64,000 nt of DNA from Chlamydomonas sphaeroides (GCA_001662425.1 BDDC01000181.1:1-64000), one strand, 5' to 3'; shown: positions 1-12,116, numbered from the stretch's first letter. Made by a program: numbers and translations. Notes: a model not told the origin generated them from the sequence alone.

Positions 1-105
1 GGGGAGGGGAGGGGAGGGGAGGGGAGGGGAGGGGCTAGGGAAGGAGCTAGGGGAGGGGCTAGGGAAGGAGCTAGGGAAGGAGCTAGGGAAGGAGCTAGGG
101 AAGAA
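1..105. repeat. G-rich minisatellite at the window edge
   Basis: About seven GGGGA units (1-35) pass into a 12-bp unit of the type ctagggaaggag (36-105). The purine strand has repeated G4 runs and could form a quadruplex. It appears to lie in an NFS1 intron, because the next exon begins at 357. Confidence 0.8.
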
Positions 106-356
106 CAGCGAATGCGGAGCGGGGTGGTGTTTCTCGTGGCCGTGACCCGAACACACACCGCGCCTCACCCAGGCCTGGACGCAAGCCCGCGCCCCACTCC
201 TCAGGTCCAGCTCGCCTACCGTGCCCTGCACTGCAGCATTCGACTCCCATCAATTCTCGATCTGATACACTAGCCCGCCTTTCCTCTCCCTCCATGTCGC
301 CTCTCGCACCCATCGCATGCTCTCGCGCCGGCCCCCCCCCCCCTCTGCGCTCGCAG

Positions 357-1421
357 GGCGTGCACCTCAACGGCCCCGCCGACCTGCAGCAGCGCTACCC
401 AGGCAACCTGAACCTATCGTTCGCGTACGTGGAGGGCGAGAGCCTCATCATGGGCCTCAAGGTGAGCGCGCCGCGTCATCTTAGTCGATAGGGTCGATGG
501 AGTCTAATGATTGTCGAGTCGTCGATTCTATCGATTGAAACTAAACGAGACACGGGCTGGACAGTGGCCCGATGGGAAGGGAGGGCAAGGGCCTCGGCAT
601 GGTGCCCAGGGTGAGCGGCCCTCGGCCGGCTGGGGGGATGAGCCGTGGGCCGAAGACCGGGGCGTGGGGGCTGCTGCTGCTGCTGTTTGACAGCGGGTCG
701 TGGGAAGTGGAGGGAGCACGGGCGCCGAGGCATGGGCCCACGCTGCGGAGGGGCCAGGCGCCCGGCAGCGTGTGTTCTAGTGTGAAGTAGAACAGAGCCC
801 CGCACGAGGCTCCACCGCACCGCACAATGCAGCGGAGGGGCACGGACCCCGGTGCGCCCCGCCGCGCTGGCTTCGCGGGGGTCTCGGCAGCGCGGGTTCA
901 CCCCGCCTGCTGGCCGCCGCTAGCAGTCCTCGGCACGCACCGACGCACCCAGCCCGCCGCTCGCGACACTCTTCCGCTCCCGCGCCCCCGCCTCTGCAAC
1001 TCCGTCGTGTCACCTCCCGGCCGCCCCGCAGGAGATCGCGGTGAGCAGTGGCTCCGCATGCACCAGCGCCTCTCTGGAGCCCAGCTACGTGCTGCGCGCG
1101 CTGGGCGTGGAGGAGGAGCTGGCGCACACGAGCATCCGCTACGGGCTGGGCCGCTTTACGACCGAGGCGGTGAGCTGCTGGGGGCGCGCGGGAGTGCGGG
1201 GTACCGGGGTTGGGGTTTGGGATGGTGAGGTACGGCGGTGCCGCCACGGCACTGACCCGACTTTCCCCGGCCCTTCCCGTCCCCTTGCGGCCCCTCAGGA
1301 GGTGGACAAGGCCATCGCCATGACTGTGTCGCACGTCAACAAGCTGCGCGAGATGAGCCCGCTGTGGGAGATGGTGCAGGAGGGGGTGGACATTAAGAGC
1401 ATCCAGTGGGCGCAGCACTGA
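357..1421 (+). CDS. NFS1: Cysteine desulfurase, mitochondrial, C-terminal exons (5' part outside window)
   Basis: This is the end of the PLP-dependent cysteine desulfurase that takes sulfur from cysteine for Fe-S cluster assembly in mitochondria. Three exons are visible: 357-461, 1032-1169 and 1299-1421 (stop TGA). All junctions are phase 0 with GT/AG borders. Exon 1 has RYPGNLNLSFAYVEGESL. Exon 2 carries the mobile catalytic-cysteine loop SSGSACTSASLEPSYVLRAL. Exon 3 ends in the signature tail MVQEGVDIKSIQWAQH, typical of NFS1 orthologs including human and plant. The PLP-binding lysine and the N-terminal transit peptide lie upstream of the window. A TGTAA motif at 1918-1922 is a plausible algal polyadenylation signal, giving a 3' UTR of about 500 nt. 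Confidence 0.95.
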
Positions 1422-2067
1422 GCGGGCGGGAGGGAATGACTGGGTGGCCGTCAGCTGGGGTCATGTGTGGGGTGCGGCGTGGGGCAGGGAGGCTGGGGAG
1501 CTGGGGCGGCCGCGGGCGGGCGTGGGAATAGGACGGCTGCTTGGATGAGTAGCGCTCCGGTGGTGGTTGGCCGCATGGCTTATTGCTGTTGGGCAGGTGT
1601 GTGTCAGCGGGGGCGTTGGGCTAATCCGTGTCCGGCCGCTCAGGGCCTGGCTGCCCTCGTGGCATTAGGGGCGGTGGCGAAGAGGTGGAAGGCGGCAGCT
1701 TACTGGACGCGAGGTGTGCCCCTCCCTGAGGCTGCTTGCGGTGGGCAGCCGGTCACGGCGGCTGGCGGCGGTTGGCGGCGGCCGTGTTGCGGCGGGGTAT
1801 GGTGTGGTTTTCGGTGTAGCGGCAGACGCGGCTAGCAACAGCAGGCTCCTGGCTAGCAAGGGGACATGAGCGCCGAGGGCGCAAGTGCGCTGCGCGGGGG
1901 CGGGGCTGGCTGCGTCGTGTAAGGGCGCTTCCGCCATGGCGTTCCGGCTCTCGTCTGCCATGCCCACGGCGTGCCTCCGCCGCGGCGCATGCACCCCCTG
2001 CGCTGCCCTCTTACTCCGCAGTCGATCGCCCCCAGGCAAACGGGCGCTGCGGCAGCGGCCGTGGGCT

Positions 2068-2505
2068 AGTGCAGCTGTTACAGTGCCTGTGCACCTCAGT
2101 GCACCCGTACCCTTCAATGACTTTGATCCTTATCAACTGCATAAAGTCCGGAGGCCCAATATGCCCAGACACCAGCGGTTCAACCAACACAAGTAGTGAA
2201 GGCATATGCAAGTGGTGATGAGTCTGAGAAGCTACAGTGCACCCAGAGGCTCGACGGCATGACAAGGACCTACCCCTGGCTGACCGTGACGTGGGAGGTG
2301 GTGTAACCCACACAAACCCACTGCCCAGAGGAGGGGTTCGGACTCGTGCAAGGACGTTCGCGGGACTCTCACTCCAGGAGGGGGAGAATGTGGTAGCAGT
2401 ACTGCCACAGCCCGTGGGCTCTAAGCATCCAAGGATAACCTCTTGCACCGCCTGTTACACCTCAGTGCACCTGTACCCTTCAATGACTTTAACTCTGGTT
2501 CGCAA
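2068..2505 (+). repeat. Direct repeat pair and polypurine tract, possible LTR fragment
   Basis: A segment of about 45 bp (tgttac..cacctcagtgca..gtacccttcaatgacttt) occurs near 2075-2125 and again near 2453-2495. Between the copies, at about 2379, ggagggggagaa is followed directly by tgtggtagcag. That resembles a polypurine tract next to an LTR beginning TG. No gag or pol motif was recognised, so this is only a suggestion. Confidence 0.3.
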
Positions 2506-3330
2506 GTAAAAGTGCTGTAGTGACTGCCCCCGCTCGTCACGGACACCCCGCGTCGCGCGACACAGCGCACCCCGAGCGTCGGGGTCAGCCTTACGCCAGA
2601 CTCTAGAGGACTCAAGCTACCCTAGGCAACCCCACACAAGAGGGCCCTGCGCAAACCCCTGACTCGGGCTTCCCTGTACGCGCGATATGTGCGCTAAGCG
2701 CTGGCCGCGAGCTATCACCGGCTGCCTCGGCAGTGTGGGAGGAGGCGCCGGGGCGCTACAACCGACTACAACAACCACACATGCACACACCCCGCCGAGG
2801 CGTAGGGAAGGCGTCCCACACTCGATCGAGACGCCGGGCACGCTTGGAGGCCGCCGCCGCCGGCCGCACGCTGCACCACGGGGCGGAGGACGACACAAAC
2901 ATCTAGCGGCGCAGCACGGCAGGGTAATGCAGTTCCCTGGCGCGTGCGTGCCTGGGTGCCGCGTCGCACGCCCGCTGCGGCTGCCAACTCCAGAACAAGG
3001 CGCGGGCTGCGCGTGGGGTACCGCCGAGCCCGCCATCACCCCTCCCACGCCAGGGACACCGTCGCCCTTAGGGCCCAACACCACGTGCTCAAGACGGGGC
3101 CGCCGCGGACGCGGGTCAGGGCGCGGGCCGACCAGGTCGCCAGGTCGCCAGGTCGCCGCACTAGGAAGACCCGGCCAGGGGTCACACCTGGACCCGGCGC
3201 TACCGGGCTAATGGGGAAGGCGCTCTGTGCCTTCCTGGTGCAGCCCCTTATCCACCTATAACTCCCCTTTCCTTAATGGGCCACAGGCCCTTGCGGCCTG
3301 CTATGAATCGCACACGTATAGGACGTTGCG

Positions 3331-3351
3331 ACCAGGGGAGTCTCCCCTGGT
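3331..3351. repeat. Perfect 10-bp inverted repeat
   Basis: Arms accaggggag and ctcccctggt flank a single T. A closely similar palindrome is at 32536-32555. Confidence 0.7.
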
Positions 3352-3737
3352 TGCGACGATACGGACCCCCACATGCACTTCCCTCGCGCGCAACCCTGCG
3401 CAACTGAGTTGCGAACCCTGCAGATTGTCGCTGCTGCCACAAGCCGCAGCGCGAAGGGAAGCACACCGGCTACGCGTCCGGCCTCAACCCAAGCGCACAT
3501 CTGCGCACATCGACAAGCGCACCGAAGAAACAACAATCGCCCAGCACACAAACACGCAACCTGCCCGCGCATAGCACACGGATGACGCCTTCTACAGGAC
3601 GAAAGGTGCACATGAATAGTTGCCGGCAAGCTGCTCATCGCCAGCCAGCACGAACGGTTGGTCACCTTGACGGCGACAAGAAAGCGGCTCGAGCGGATGA
3701 AGCAGTAGACCACGCATGAAGGCGCATGACATCTGCC

Positions 3738-6700
3738 TTATGCGCCGCCTGCGCCTGGCACAGCGCCCGCGCGGTCGCTTCCATCGCCAACAAACTTGTC
3801 GCGGCCGTCGCCGTTCGCCGCGAGGACCGGCGGCAGAGCCAGGCCCACCAGCCTGGCCGACGTCAGCCGTGCTGCCGGCGCCGCGCCGTGGCCAGAACCG
3901 TTTGGGCCTGCATCGGCGGCAGCGGCGCCGTTGCCAGCGGCCGCACCCGCTGGCGCGGCAGCCTCAGCCTTGGCCTTGGCCGCCCCTGACACGACCGCGA
4001 TGCGACCCGCGAGCAGCGCTGAGGCGATGGAGCTGCGTGCCGTGCCGAGCGTGTCGCGCAGCGACCTGCTGCGCTCCGCCAGCGACGCGTGCTGCGGCTG
4101 AGACGCCTGCTGTGCCTGCTGCGCATGGCGTGCCTGCTGATCGGCCTGCGGCTGTGGAGGCAGCACCAGCGGCTGCAACCGGGTTCCCTCGGCGGCCCGA
4201 TGCGGCGACGCCCACGGCAGCTTGAGTGGCGCCAGCGCCGCCCCCAGCGGTGCCGCCGCCGCCAGGTGCGGGCCCTTGGGCGAAGCCAGCAGGCGAGCCA
4301 CGGTGGCCTCTGCGCCGCCCCCGGCCGCAGCGGGCGCTGCCGTCGGGGCACCCTCACCGCCGCCGCCTGCTGCCGCCGCTGCCTGCTTTTCCGTGGTGCC
4401 GCCGCCGACAGGGCTGGGCAGCGCCGCCGCCAGTGCCGCCACCGCTGACCCGGCGCTGGCGCTCCCGCCGCCGCTGCTGCTGGCGGTGCCGCGGCGGCGC
4501 TTGTCCAGCTCCGCCGCCAGGCCCGCGAGCACATTCGGCGTCACCGCGCCGTCAGCGCCGCGAGGCGCCGCCGCTGCCGAGCCACTGTCGGTTGTGGCGC
4601 CGCTGGCGCCACCGACACTGACGGAGGGCGACGCCGACGTAGAGCTGGTCGCGTCCGGAAGGCTGGCACCGAACAGCGCGTTGGTCCACACCTTGGTGCC
4701 TGGCGCCGTCCGGGCCGGCGGCGCCTCGGTGGCGGCGCCGCTAGCTCGGGCTACTCCCACAGCCCTCAGCACGCCTGCGACCAGAGCGCCCACGCCCGCC
4801 CTGGCGGCGGCGCCACCAGCGGCGGCGCCGCCATCGCCGGTCGCGGCGCAGGGCTCCGCCGCGGCGGCGCCGCCGGTCACCGCCGCCGTCGCTTCGACGG
4901 CTGCCGCTGCCGACGGGCAATCCAGGGAGCCCCGCTCGCGGAGCTCAAGCTGCGGCGCGCCGCTCTCCACGCCAGGTCCGGGCCCGGCCACCCGGGCTGT
5001 TCCAGGCATCCAAGATGCGATGTCCTCCGCCTCCACCGTCGCCAAGGCGCCTGTGGCCAGCGGAGCCCGAGCCACGGCCGACGATGCGACTCCCATCGAA
5101 TTGGGCGGGCTTTCCAGTAGCAAGCTCGTTGCCAAATGGTCGGCAACGCCGTGAGGGCAACTTGGCAGCTCCGCTGACGCGGCACCGGCTGATGGCCGCG
5201 GAGCAGCCCGCGAGCTGCGAAGCGGCTCCTCGTCTTCCTCGCCCCTGTCCGCGTACTGCAGTGCCGTGCCGCTAGGCCCGGCGGCGGCATCGTGGGCTGC
5301 CGCCGCCGCTACGAGGGCCGCCGTGAACGGCGCCGCCGCCAGCTCGGCTGCTGGCGAGTCGCCATCGGCCGGTGTGGCCTCGCCCCGGTCGGACCAAAGG
5401 ACGGCGCCGCTGCCAGCGGCCGTTCCGTTGGGCCCGTCCGCAGCGGCGACGGCGGCGATGCCGGGCGGCGGCGGCCCCGCTGGTCCTGCGGTCCAGCTGG
5501 CTGCGCCGCTGATGCTGGTCCTAACGTGCAGCACCACGGAGCTCTCCCGCAGCGCCGACGCCGCCTCGCCGTCGCCGTCATCTGAGCTGCCGCCGTCGGA
5601 CATGCTGCTCGTCGCCGCCGCCGCGCCGCCTGCCACCGCCGCCGCCGGCTCCTCGTAAGACAGCTTGCCGGGCGCCACTGCGGCGACGGCGGCTCCGCTG
5701 CCACTAGCAGCGCCAGCGGCGGCGACGGCGGCGGCGGACGCCGCCGCAAGCTGAGCGGCGGCGTTCGCTCGCCGCACGGCTCGCAGTGCAAAGACGGCGA
5801 TGAGGGCGACGCACACGGCCATGGCCGCCGCCACCGCCACCGCAATCACCTCTGTGCGGCGGAGCGCGCTGGCACCTGGCGGCGCCGCCGGGGCTGCGCC
5901 GCCGGGGGCCGGCGCGGCGCTGCCGGGGCCGGGGCCGGGCAGGATCACGCCGGGCAGGGCGGCTCCGCCAGGCGACATCGGGCCGGCATCGGCCTGACGG
6001 GGGACGGGCAGGGGATAAGGTGTTGAGGTCAGACCGCAGCGGGCAGCAGTCATGGAAGTAAAAGCGGCCGGCCCTGTACGCGGGGTGGCGGGTCAGGTCC
6101 GGTCTGGTCGCACCTGCAATCCGGGGCCGACCGGCAGCTGCACGCTCAGCGTCAGTCGGCTGGCTAGACGCATCTGGCCTTCGGCCGAGGCGCAAACCCA
6201 CGGGGCGGCAAGTGCCGCCGCCGCCAGCGCGTCCGCCAGAGCCAGCGGGGAGGCCAGCGGCGAGGCGGCGGCGGCGGGAGAGGGCGCCGGGAGGTCCAGG
6301 GGGATCTCAAGCGACACGTTGAACAGGACGGCCGTGTGGGCGGCGCAGGCAGGCAGCTGCGGAGCGAGCGGGCATGGCGGAGGGCGGCAGCGTCGTGAGG
6401 TGGCGCAGGTGAGGGCGCGTGGACGGTGCCGCGGCAGAGGCTCGGCGATTCGCCAAGGGTGGAGCGAACCAAGACACGCGCGCATTGCTACCAGGCCATA
6501 AGGGCCCGCCAGCGCGGCTGGGGGCCAGGCTCTCGTGCGGGCAGGCAGGGGCCGGTGGGCCGCGGCTGGGGGCCAGGGGCGCAGCGCTGGCACGCACCTC
6601 AGCCTCCGGCACGGCTCCGTACGGCGGTTGGATGCAGACCACGTCCGAGATGTGGCTGTCGGTTAGGCCCTGCAGTTGGCGGTTGCAGACGATTGGCAGA

Positions 6701-9206
6701 AAAGGTCAATGGTCGGGCGGTCACGTGTTGTGCCGAGCGGTGGGCACCAATGACCCGTCCCGTTGGGCAGCATCCGCACCACCAACACCGCCCAGGCTAG
6801 TGCACAGAAGCATTTGGAGCTGCATGACTGAGGCTGCACGTGGTGCTCCACGAGCCCACTATGAACGAGCACCGCCGCCCGAGGCCGGCCCGAGCCGCAC
6901 ACGCCGCACCAGGTCAGACAGCGCCGCAACTACCGCGGAGGACACGTAGCCAATGGCCTGACGCCCGCACGAGCTCAGCCCCAGGCCCCGCGGCAGCAAC
7001 GGCCGCGCCGCCGCCGCAGCCGCCGACCCGGTGGCTCCGGCGGCGCCGGGCGTCAGGGTGCCGAGGATGAGCGACAGGCTGGTGTGTGTGGGCGTCGCTG
7101 CCACGAGCGGGAACTGGCGGCTCAGCGCCGCGAGCCAGGTCGCGGCGTCGGGGCTGCGCGGACCGGGCGCGGGAGCAGGGCCGGGCAGGCAGGGAGTTGA
7201 AGCGGGCAGACGGCTATGGTCCCCCGCAGGTTGTTCGACTCGTGAGCGACCGAGATGCACACATTTTGATCCTATTTCGGCCCTGTAAAGTTGAACACAT
7301 GTTTGATCCCGGCGTGCAAGCCGCCCCCGGCACTCACGAGCGCGGGTCCAGCGTGGCGGTGTAGGAGCTGGCCGCCGCCACGCCGCCGCTGAAGAGCTGC
7401 TGCCGCGTCGCCGCCGCCTGCGAGGCCTCGGCCGCCACCGCCGCGGCGGCCGCGTCACGCACTCGGTTGCCGAGCTACGGTGGGGCGGCAGGGTACGGTG
7501 TTGGGAGCGTGAGCGCGCTGGCTGCAGCCCGCTAGGCTAAGGGGACGCTACGGTGGGGTGGCAGGGTGCATTGTTGGGAGCGCGCCACGTGGGCAGAGCC
7601 CCCGGCGCGGTACGCTGCGATTCGCCGGGGGCCAGCTGCTCCTAGCAAGCTGCGCAACCCTCGCGCTTCTCCAAGAATTGCCAGGCACGCAAGGTACGAG
7701 ATGTGGGTCCATGGGCGCGGCAACGATGACGGCGTCGCAGGCACAGGTACGGTGCGTACGACGCGTGCAGCGGGCCCCGTGCTCACCCGCGGCGGCTGCA
7801 TCGCCAGCTCCACTTCCGCCCATTGCAGCGGCCCCGCATCCACACAGCCGCCGCCGCCGCCGCCGCCGCCCTCCGCCACCTCGTCCTGGCGGCCCCGATG
7901 CTCGACGCGCACCAGCGCCAGCCGCAGCCGCAGCCGCAGCCCAAGCGCCTGGCAGGCGCTCGCCAGCCCCGGCAGCGGCAGCGCCGAGCTGAAGCAGGCG
8001 TAGCGCTCCAACGCAGGCCCCTGCCCCTCGTCTTCTTCTCCCTCCTCGCCCTCGCCCACGGCCGCCGACCCATGGGCCGGCGCCACGAAGTCCAGCTCCG
8101 TGCCGGGGTACGACAGGCTTCCCCCCAGCAGCACCAGCCGCGCTCCGGAGCCATCATCCTCCTGCCCCTCTGCCAGTGGCGACGCCGACGCCGGCCCCGG
8201 CGCCAGCTCCCAGCCGCAGCGGGCCGCCAGCGTGAGCACCAGCTGGCCGTCGCGGGTGCGGAAGGCCGACAGCGTGCCGACGACGGCGCCGCCGTCGGGG
8301 CCGTCGGCGCCGTCGGCTGCGGGCAGGCGCACCTCTGCGCTCGCGCCCATGCCGCAGAGCTGCGGAGGGACGACATCAGCACCGGGGGCCATGGCGGTGA
8401 GGAGCAGCAGGGTGGCGGACAGTGCGGCAGGATGGCGCGTTAGGGTGGCGGCCAACAGGCCGCTCGTGCTGCGCCGCTGCTCCTCGCATGCCCCCCGTAC
8501 GGCAATGACACGCCGCTGGCACGGGCCAAAGCGGCCCCGGCCCAGCCCCGCCCGGCACCGCCCTGCCCAGAGCCATGGCCGGCCCGGCGGAAGCGCTACC
8601 GCCAACGGGGGCGTTGCGGTACCGCGGACCGGCGCGGGCGCCATCCGGCCCGGGCGCGGCCCAGCTCCGTCGCGGCCCAGGCGGCTAGGCGTCCGCAGGA
8701 CCAGGGGCTGGGTGGAGGGCGTGCGGGCGCCGAGGAGGGGCTGCGGCGAGGGGTGAGCCCCTCACCTCGTCCTCTGGCACGCTGCCTCCTAGGAAGCCTG
8801 GCAGGCGGCAGAGGGCCGTGTCCGCGCCGTATCGGTCAGCCACCTGGCGGCAGGCATGAGGGCGGGGCCGGGGAGGTTCGGCAGCACAAGAGGCACGGCT
8901 CGTGCGCTTGGGAGCTGAGGTGTTCAGACACCCGGCCGTGCCGAAACCCGCAATCACACACTCCCCGACCCCGGCCCCACCTACCGCGCAGGCAGAGTCT
9001 GGTGGACACATGCCTGTGGCAGCCGCCAGCAGCCCGGGGCAAGGCTCGCCGCGAGGCCGATCACGCCAGTCGGCTCGCAGCGGCACGGCGGTGGGCTCAT
9101 CGGCTGGATGATCGCCAACGGAGAAGAGCGACACCTCGAGCTGCGCCGACGCGAGCTTGGCGATGCACGTAATCAGTACCAACGCCCAGCCCCCAGGCCA
9201 ACACAT
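3738..9206 (-). CDS. Signal-peptide, single-pass membrane protein with long Ala-rich cytoplasmic tail
   Basis: I do not recognise the family. Eight exons fit in frame: 9206-8985, 8843-8766, 8359-7787, 7474-7338, 7153-6910, 6669-6598, 6356-6114 and 5993-3738, predicting 1274 residues. The ATG at 9206 opens a signal peptide (MCWPGGWALVLITCIAKLAS, probable cleavage after AQ). Residues about 23-570 form a Cys-containing ectodomain. One hydrophobic segment at about 572-593 (AVAVAAAMAVCVALIAVFAL) is followed by the basic stop-transfer RAVRRAN. The remaining ~680 residues are Ala/Gly/Ser-rich and lack a visible kinase or cyclase domain. Ectodomain stretches such as SSAVVAALSDLGLTDSHISD recall the short alpha/beta repeats of volvocine receptor-like kinases and cyclases; that is inference. 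The least certain junction is the donor at 6910. Confidence 0.6.
7474..7582. repeat. Tandem duplication inside an intron
   Basis: A ~34-bp segment at 7475-7508 (gctacggtgggg...ttgggagcg) is repeated with few changes at 7549-7582. It lies in the intron just upstream of the fourth exon of the membrane-protein gene, overlapping its acceptor. Confidence 0.6.
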
Positions 9207-10494
9207 CCGTAACCGCGGCCCGACAGCCACGCGACGATGCGTACAACGCCGCATGCCTACAGCTTGGCAGCTCGTCTTTAGCCACGCTCCAAGTGCTGCA
9301 CATCAAGCGAACGCCGCGCCGCTACCGTTGTAAGCGCCACTAGGCGCATCATGACACCTATATGCCAGATGGAGGGAGCGGGGTGTTACGCGCAGGCGCG
9401 ACAGCGTGAAGGCCAGTGTAAGGTTCGGTGAAGCCCGCACAAACAGGCCCACTGCGAATAGCTACAACTACAGGTCCAGAGCTCACACGAAACAGAGCTT
9501 GCTGAATCAAGAAAGCGCACGCAAGTTAAATTGGCAGGCTTCGCGACCTCTCACCCTGAGCATGCCCACCGGTCCAAGGCAATACATGTGCTCGAACCTA
9601 GCATGAAGTGTAGGTGGGTTCAAAGCAGGTTGACACTGTCGTGTGGTTGCTGGACGCGGCTTCGACTACGCTCTCATGAATCCTGTGCCCCCGGTCGACG
9701 TGTACAGTGTTACTAGCAATGCATCCGCAGGGTTCAGAGCTTGAAATGGCAAGTATCGCGCCTGCGAGAAGAGTTATCGGTTCTCTCGCAACGCAGGAAG
9801 GGCGGGCGCTATCGCGTGTCTGACTGAAAATATCTCTGAACGCATTACATGTTCCTTGCGAGGCTGCAATGCTTGCTTCGATAAGCACAGCGTTTGACTG
9901 GAGGTCTCCGTACTTCCGTAAGGCGCAACCTCGTTGCGTCTGATCCTCGGCACATGCAACCTATCTTGCGCTCGTGTTGGTTTACTGCTCGTTTACTGGT
10001 ATTGTGATAAACAATATGCGACCTTTAACCGATTACTGTTGGCCAAAAGCATGGGTTAGCCCCGGAGCTCCTACGCAAGAGTGTGCAACGCAATCAGGCC
10101 CTATCAGGCCAAAAGATCCGTAGAGAGCATGCAGCTCCAACGCAGCGCCCCCAATAGCCGCCTGTGACGTACCTGCAGCCACCTGCGCATTCGCGCGTGC
10201 CCGACGGAAACCTCTTCTGCAACGGTGCCGGGCCCTTGCTAAGCTCAATGCGCAGCGGTACGCGTTAGGGATCGTATCCCAGACAGCCACTGAACATAGC
10301 CCATGCAGTACAACCGTGTGCGGAGTAGTGTCCCTTCATATCTGTCTTGCTCTCATTATGAGGTGTTTACGCACTGTCTGTAAACTTGAAACGGAACACT
10401 CTCTTGTCACCGTCCGCGGTGCATCGCCACACCAGACTTGCAGCTCGCGCGGCCGGCGGAGCATCTGCGCCGCCTGCCGCGCGGACCTTTGAAG
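9207..10494. other. Intergenic, less GC-rich
   Basis: This stretch has lower GC than its surroundings and no exon chain with good splice sites. It must contain the promoter of the minus-strand membrane-protein gene and possibly early exons of the plus-strand gene that becomes readable at 10495. A 24-bp sequence at 10250-10273 recurs at 12033. Confidence 0.5.
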
Positions 10495-11559
10495 ATGGAG
10501 GAAGAGCTGCCAAGGGGGATCTCGGCCACGGTAAGTGCTCAAGCAACCGGAATCTGAGTATCATCGGTCTGGCTCCGTGGCTTCACGCTGGCAACCTTGT
10601 CGCCCTCCCCATGCCACGCAGGCACCGTAAAGACAACGTGGCAGGCTGTCGCAGGCGACTGCTGTTCGCCTGGGTTCCACGATGCTGTTCCACGATGCTG
10701 TTTCGGGCGCGGTGTGGCTTTTCACGCGGCTTCACGTCACCACGCTCGAGTTTGCACGCACTTACTCCGTGATTGTGGCGGAGGACGCGCGCAAAGACGC
10801 GCTTGGTGAGACGCGAGCATGTTCCGCGCGCCCTCTCTATAGCTATGCAGCTCGACAGAACGCGCCACTTACTTGTATGCGGTTGCTCGTGCAGGCCGTG
10901 CCGCTTCGTGCGAGGAGTGCCGCAAGCTGCGCCACAGCGAGCTTGGCCTCGGCGGGTCACGCTACGACACCCGCCACGCGGGGCGGGGCGTCACCAAGGA
11001 GACCGCGGAGCGGCAGGCGCGAGGCATTCCGGACGTGACGGTCCGGCACCTCCTCACTGCCGTGGGCTCGTCCGGCAGGGGCTCACCGCTGGTTGCCCAT
11101 GTCGCAGCGCAGCACTTCAAGCCTTTCTGGGGCGACGCTGCTGCGGGGCCGCCGATAGACCTGAGCGGCCTGGGCGACACAGTGACGCAATTCAGCGTGG
11201 TCATGGAGGAGAACCTCGCGGAGCACCTCAACGGCAACATGCTCCGCGGGGGGGGGCGCTGGTGCCGCTGCCGCGCAGACGACATACTCCGACAGCGCAA
11301 CGTGAGCGAGGCGTGGGCGGGCGTGTTATGTCCTGGCGCTTTACTGCTTCGAGTCACCCGTAACTCCTACCGTTCCTTGCAGGTGGACGTGCCCCGCAAC
11401 ACGCTGGACAAGCTGGGCAGGGCCATGGGCGATGCCATCATTGTGGGCGCGGCGCCGGGCATGGAGCTGGGCAACGCCGGAGAGGATATCCCGCCTGCAG
11501 CCGCCGACGAGTTGCGCGAGCTTGTGCAGGCGGAGATCGGCATCCGCCGCCGACGGTGT
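10495..11559 (+). CDS. Hypothetical protein, partial, ending at a repeat boundary
   Basis: Not recognised. Four exons join in one frame: 10495-10530 (ATG, MEEELPRGISAT), 10655-10805, 10895-11301 and 11383 to about 11559. Splice sites are good (ACG/gtaagt, cag/GCG, CTT-G/gtgaga, cag/GC, AAC/gtgagc, cag/GTG). The protein has a CEECRKLRHSELGLGG block that could bind zinc, and a long, normal-complexity region (HLLTAVGSS, HVAAQHFKPFWGD, QFSVVMEENLAEHLNGN), unlike the surrounding low-complexity frames. Coding sense stops where the dispersed repeat at ~11560 begins. The frame stays open through the repeat to 11802, so the natural C-terminus is probably lost. More 5' exons may exist. It could be a host gene cut by the repeat or part of an unclassified transposon. 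Confidence 0.45.
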
Positions 11560-11628
11560 GCGTCTGGTCAGGGTGGCCTCTTTTTGGGGCGAGCCATGCA
11601 CCCATGCGCAGCTGCGGAGGTTTCAGGC
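11560..11628 (+). repeat. Dispersed repeat copy 1 (Fanzor-associated terminal block)
   Basis: It carries the shared core ggtggcctctttttggggcg followed by agccatgcacccatgcgcag. The same core, in either orientation, is found at about 12120, 12822, 36775, 59860 and 61070. Orientation is the same as the Fanzor remnant. Confidence 0.8.
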
Positions 11629-12032
11629 TGCATGAGCACACGTCACAGCAGTCGCGTGGGGCACGTAGAGTCTAGGGTCGTGCGGATGGCGAAGGCTGCA
11701 CAACAAACTAAAAAACGCAGGGCACAGGCCAACATCACCCCGCTCGCGCGCAACTCGTCGGGGATTGGGGTGTCCGGCGGCAGGCCGTGCATAAAGCTGT
11801 GACCGCCCGCCTTGTTTGTCTCTCCCTGCCTCGCCGACCTCCTCGCGCGACGCGTCGCGACGCTACGCAACGCATCAGCCTCACAACGGGTGAACGCATT
11901 CCAGGCTACAGGCACCAACCAAACACATTTTCTACTGCGAGCCCCTCGCACGCAAACGACCGCATCGTTGGCTCGCCCCCGTAGGGGCGCGAGGCGTACC
12001 GGTCGGGACCTTGAACAAGGACGACGGAATAG

Positions 12033-12057
12033 AATGCAGCGGTACGCGTTAGGGATC
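12033..12057. repeat. 24-bp direct repeat shared with 10250
   Basis: gcagcggtacgcgttaggga (plus tcgt) is present at 10250-10273 and here, in the same orientation, about 1.8 kb apart. Confidence 0.6.
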
Positions 12058-12116
12058 GTCCCTTATTGCCGCTGTTTCGTGCCTATAGTTTACACGCTAT
12101 TTCGCACAATGCTGCT

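Larger units (their letters stand above)
1422..3737. other. Intergenic, possible retroelement debris
   Basis: There is no convincing exon chain here. The interval holds the NFS1 3' UTR (TGTAA at 1918), the direct repeats at 2071/2449, and a short perfect inverted repeat at 3331-3351. Open frames in both directions look like GC-driven noise. Confidence 0.5.

Noticed and set aside
3716..5658. Plus-strand Ala/Arg-rich frames opposite the long last exon at 3738-5993
   Set aside because: Mirror frames of a GC-rich coding exon; the minus-strand frame has the membrane span and joins upstream exons in phase.
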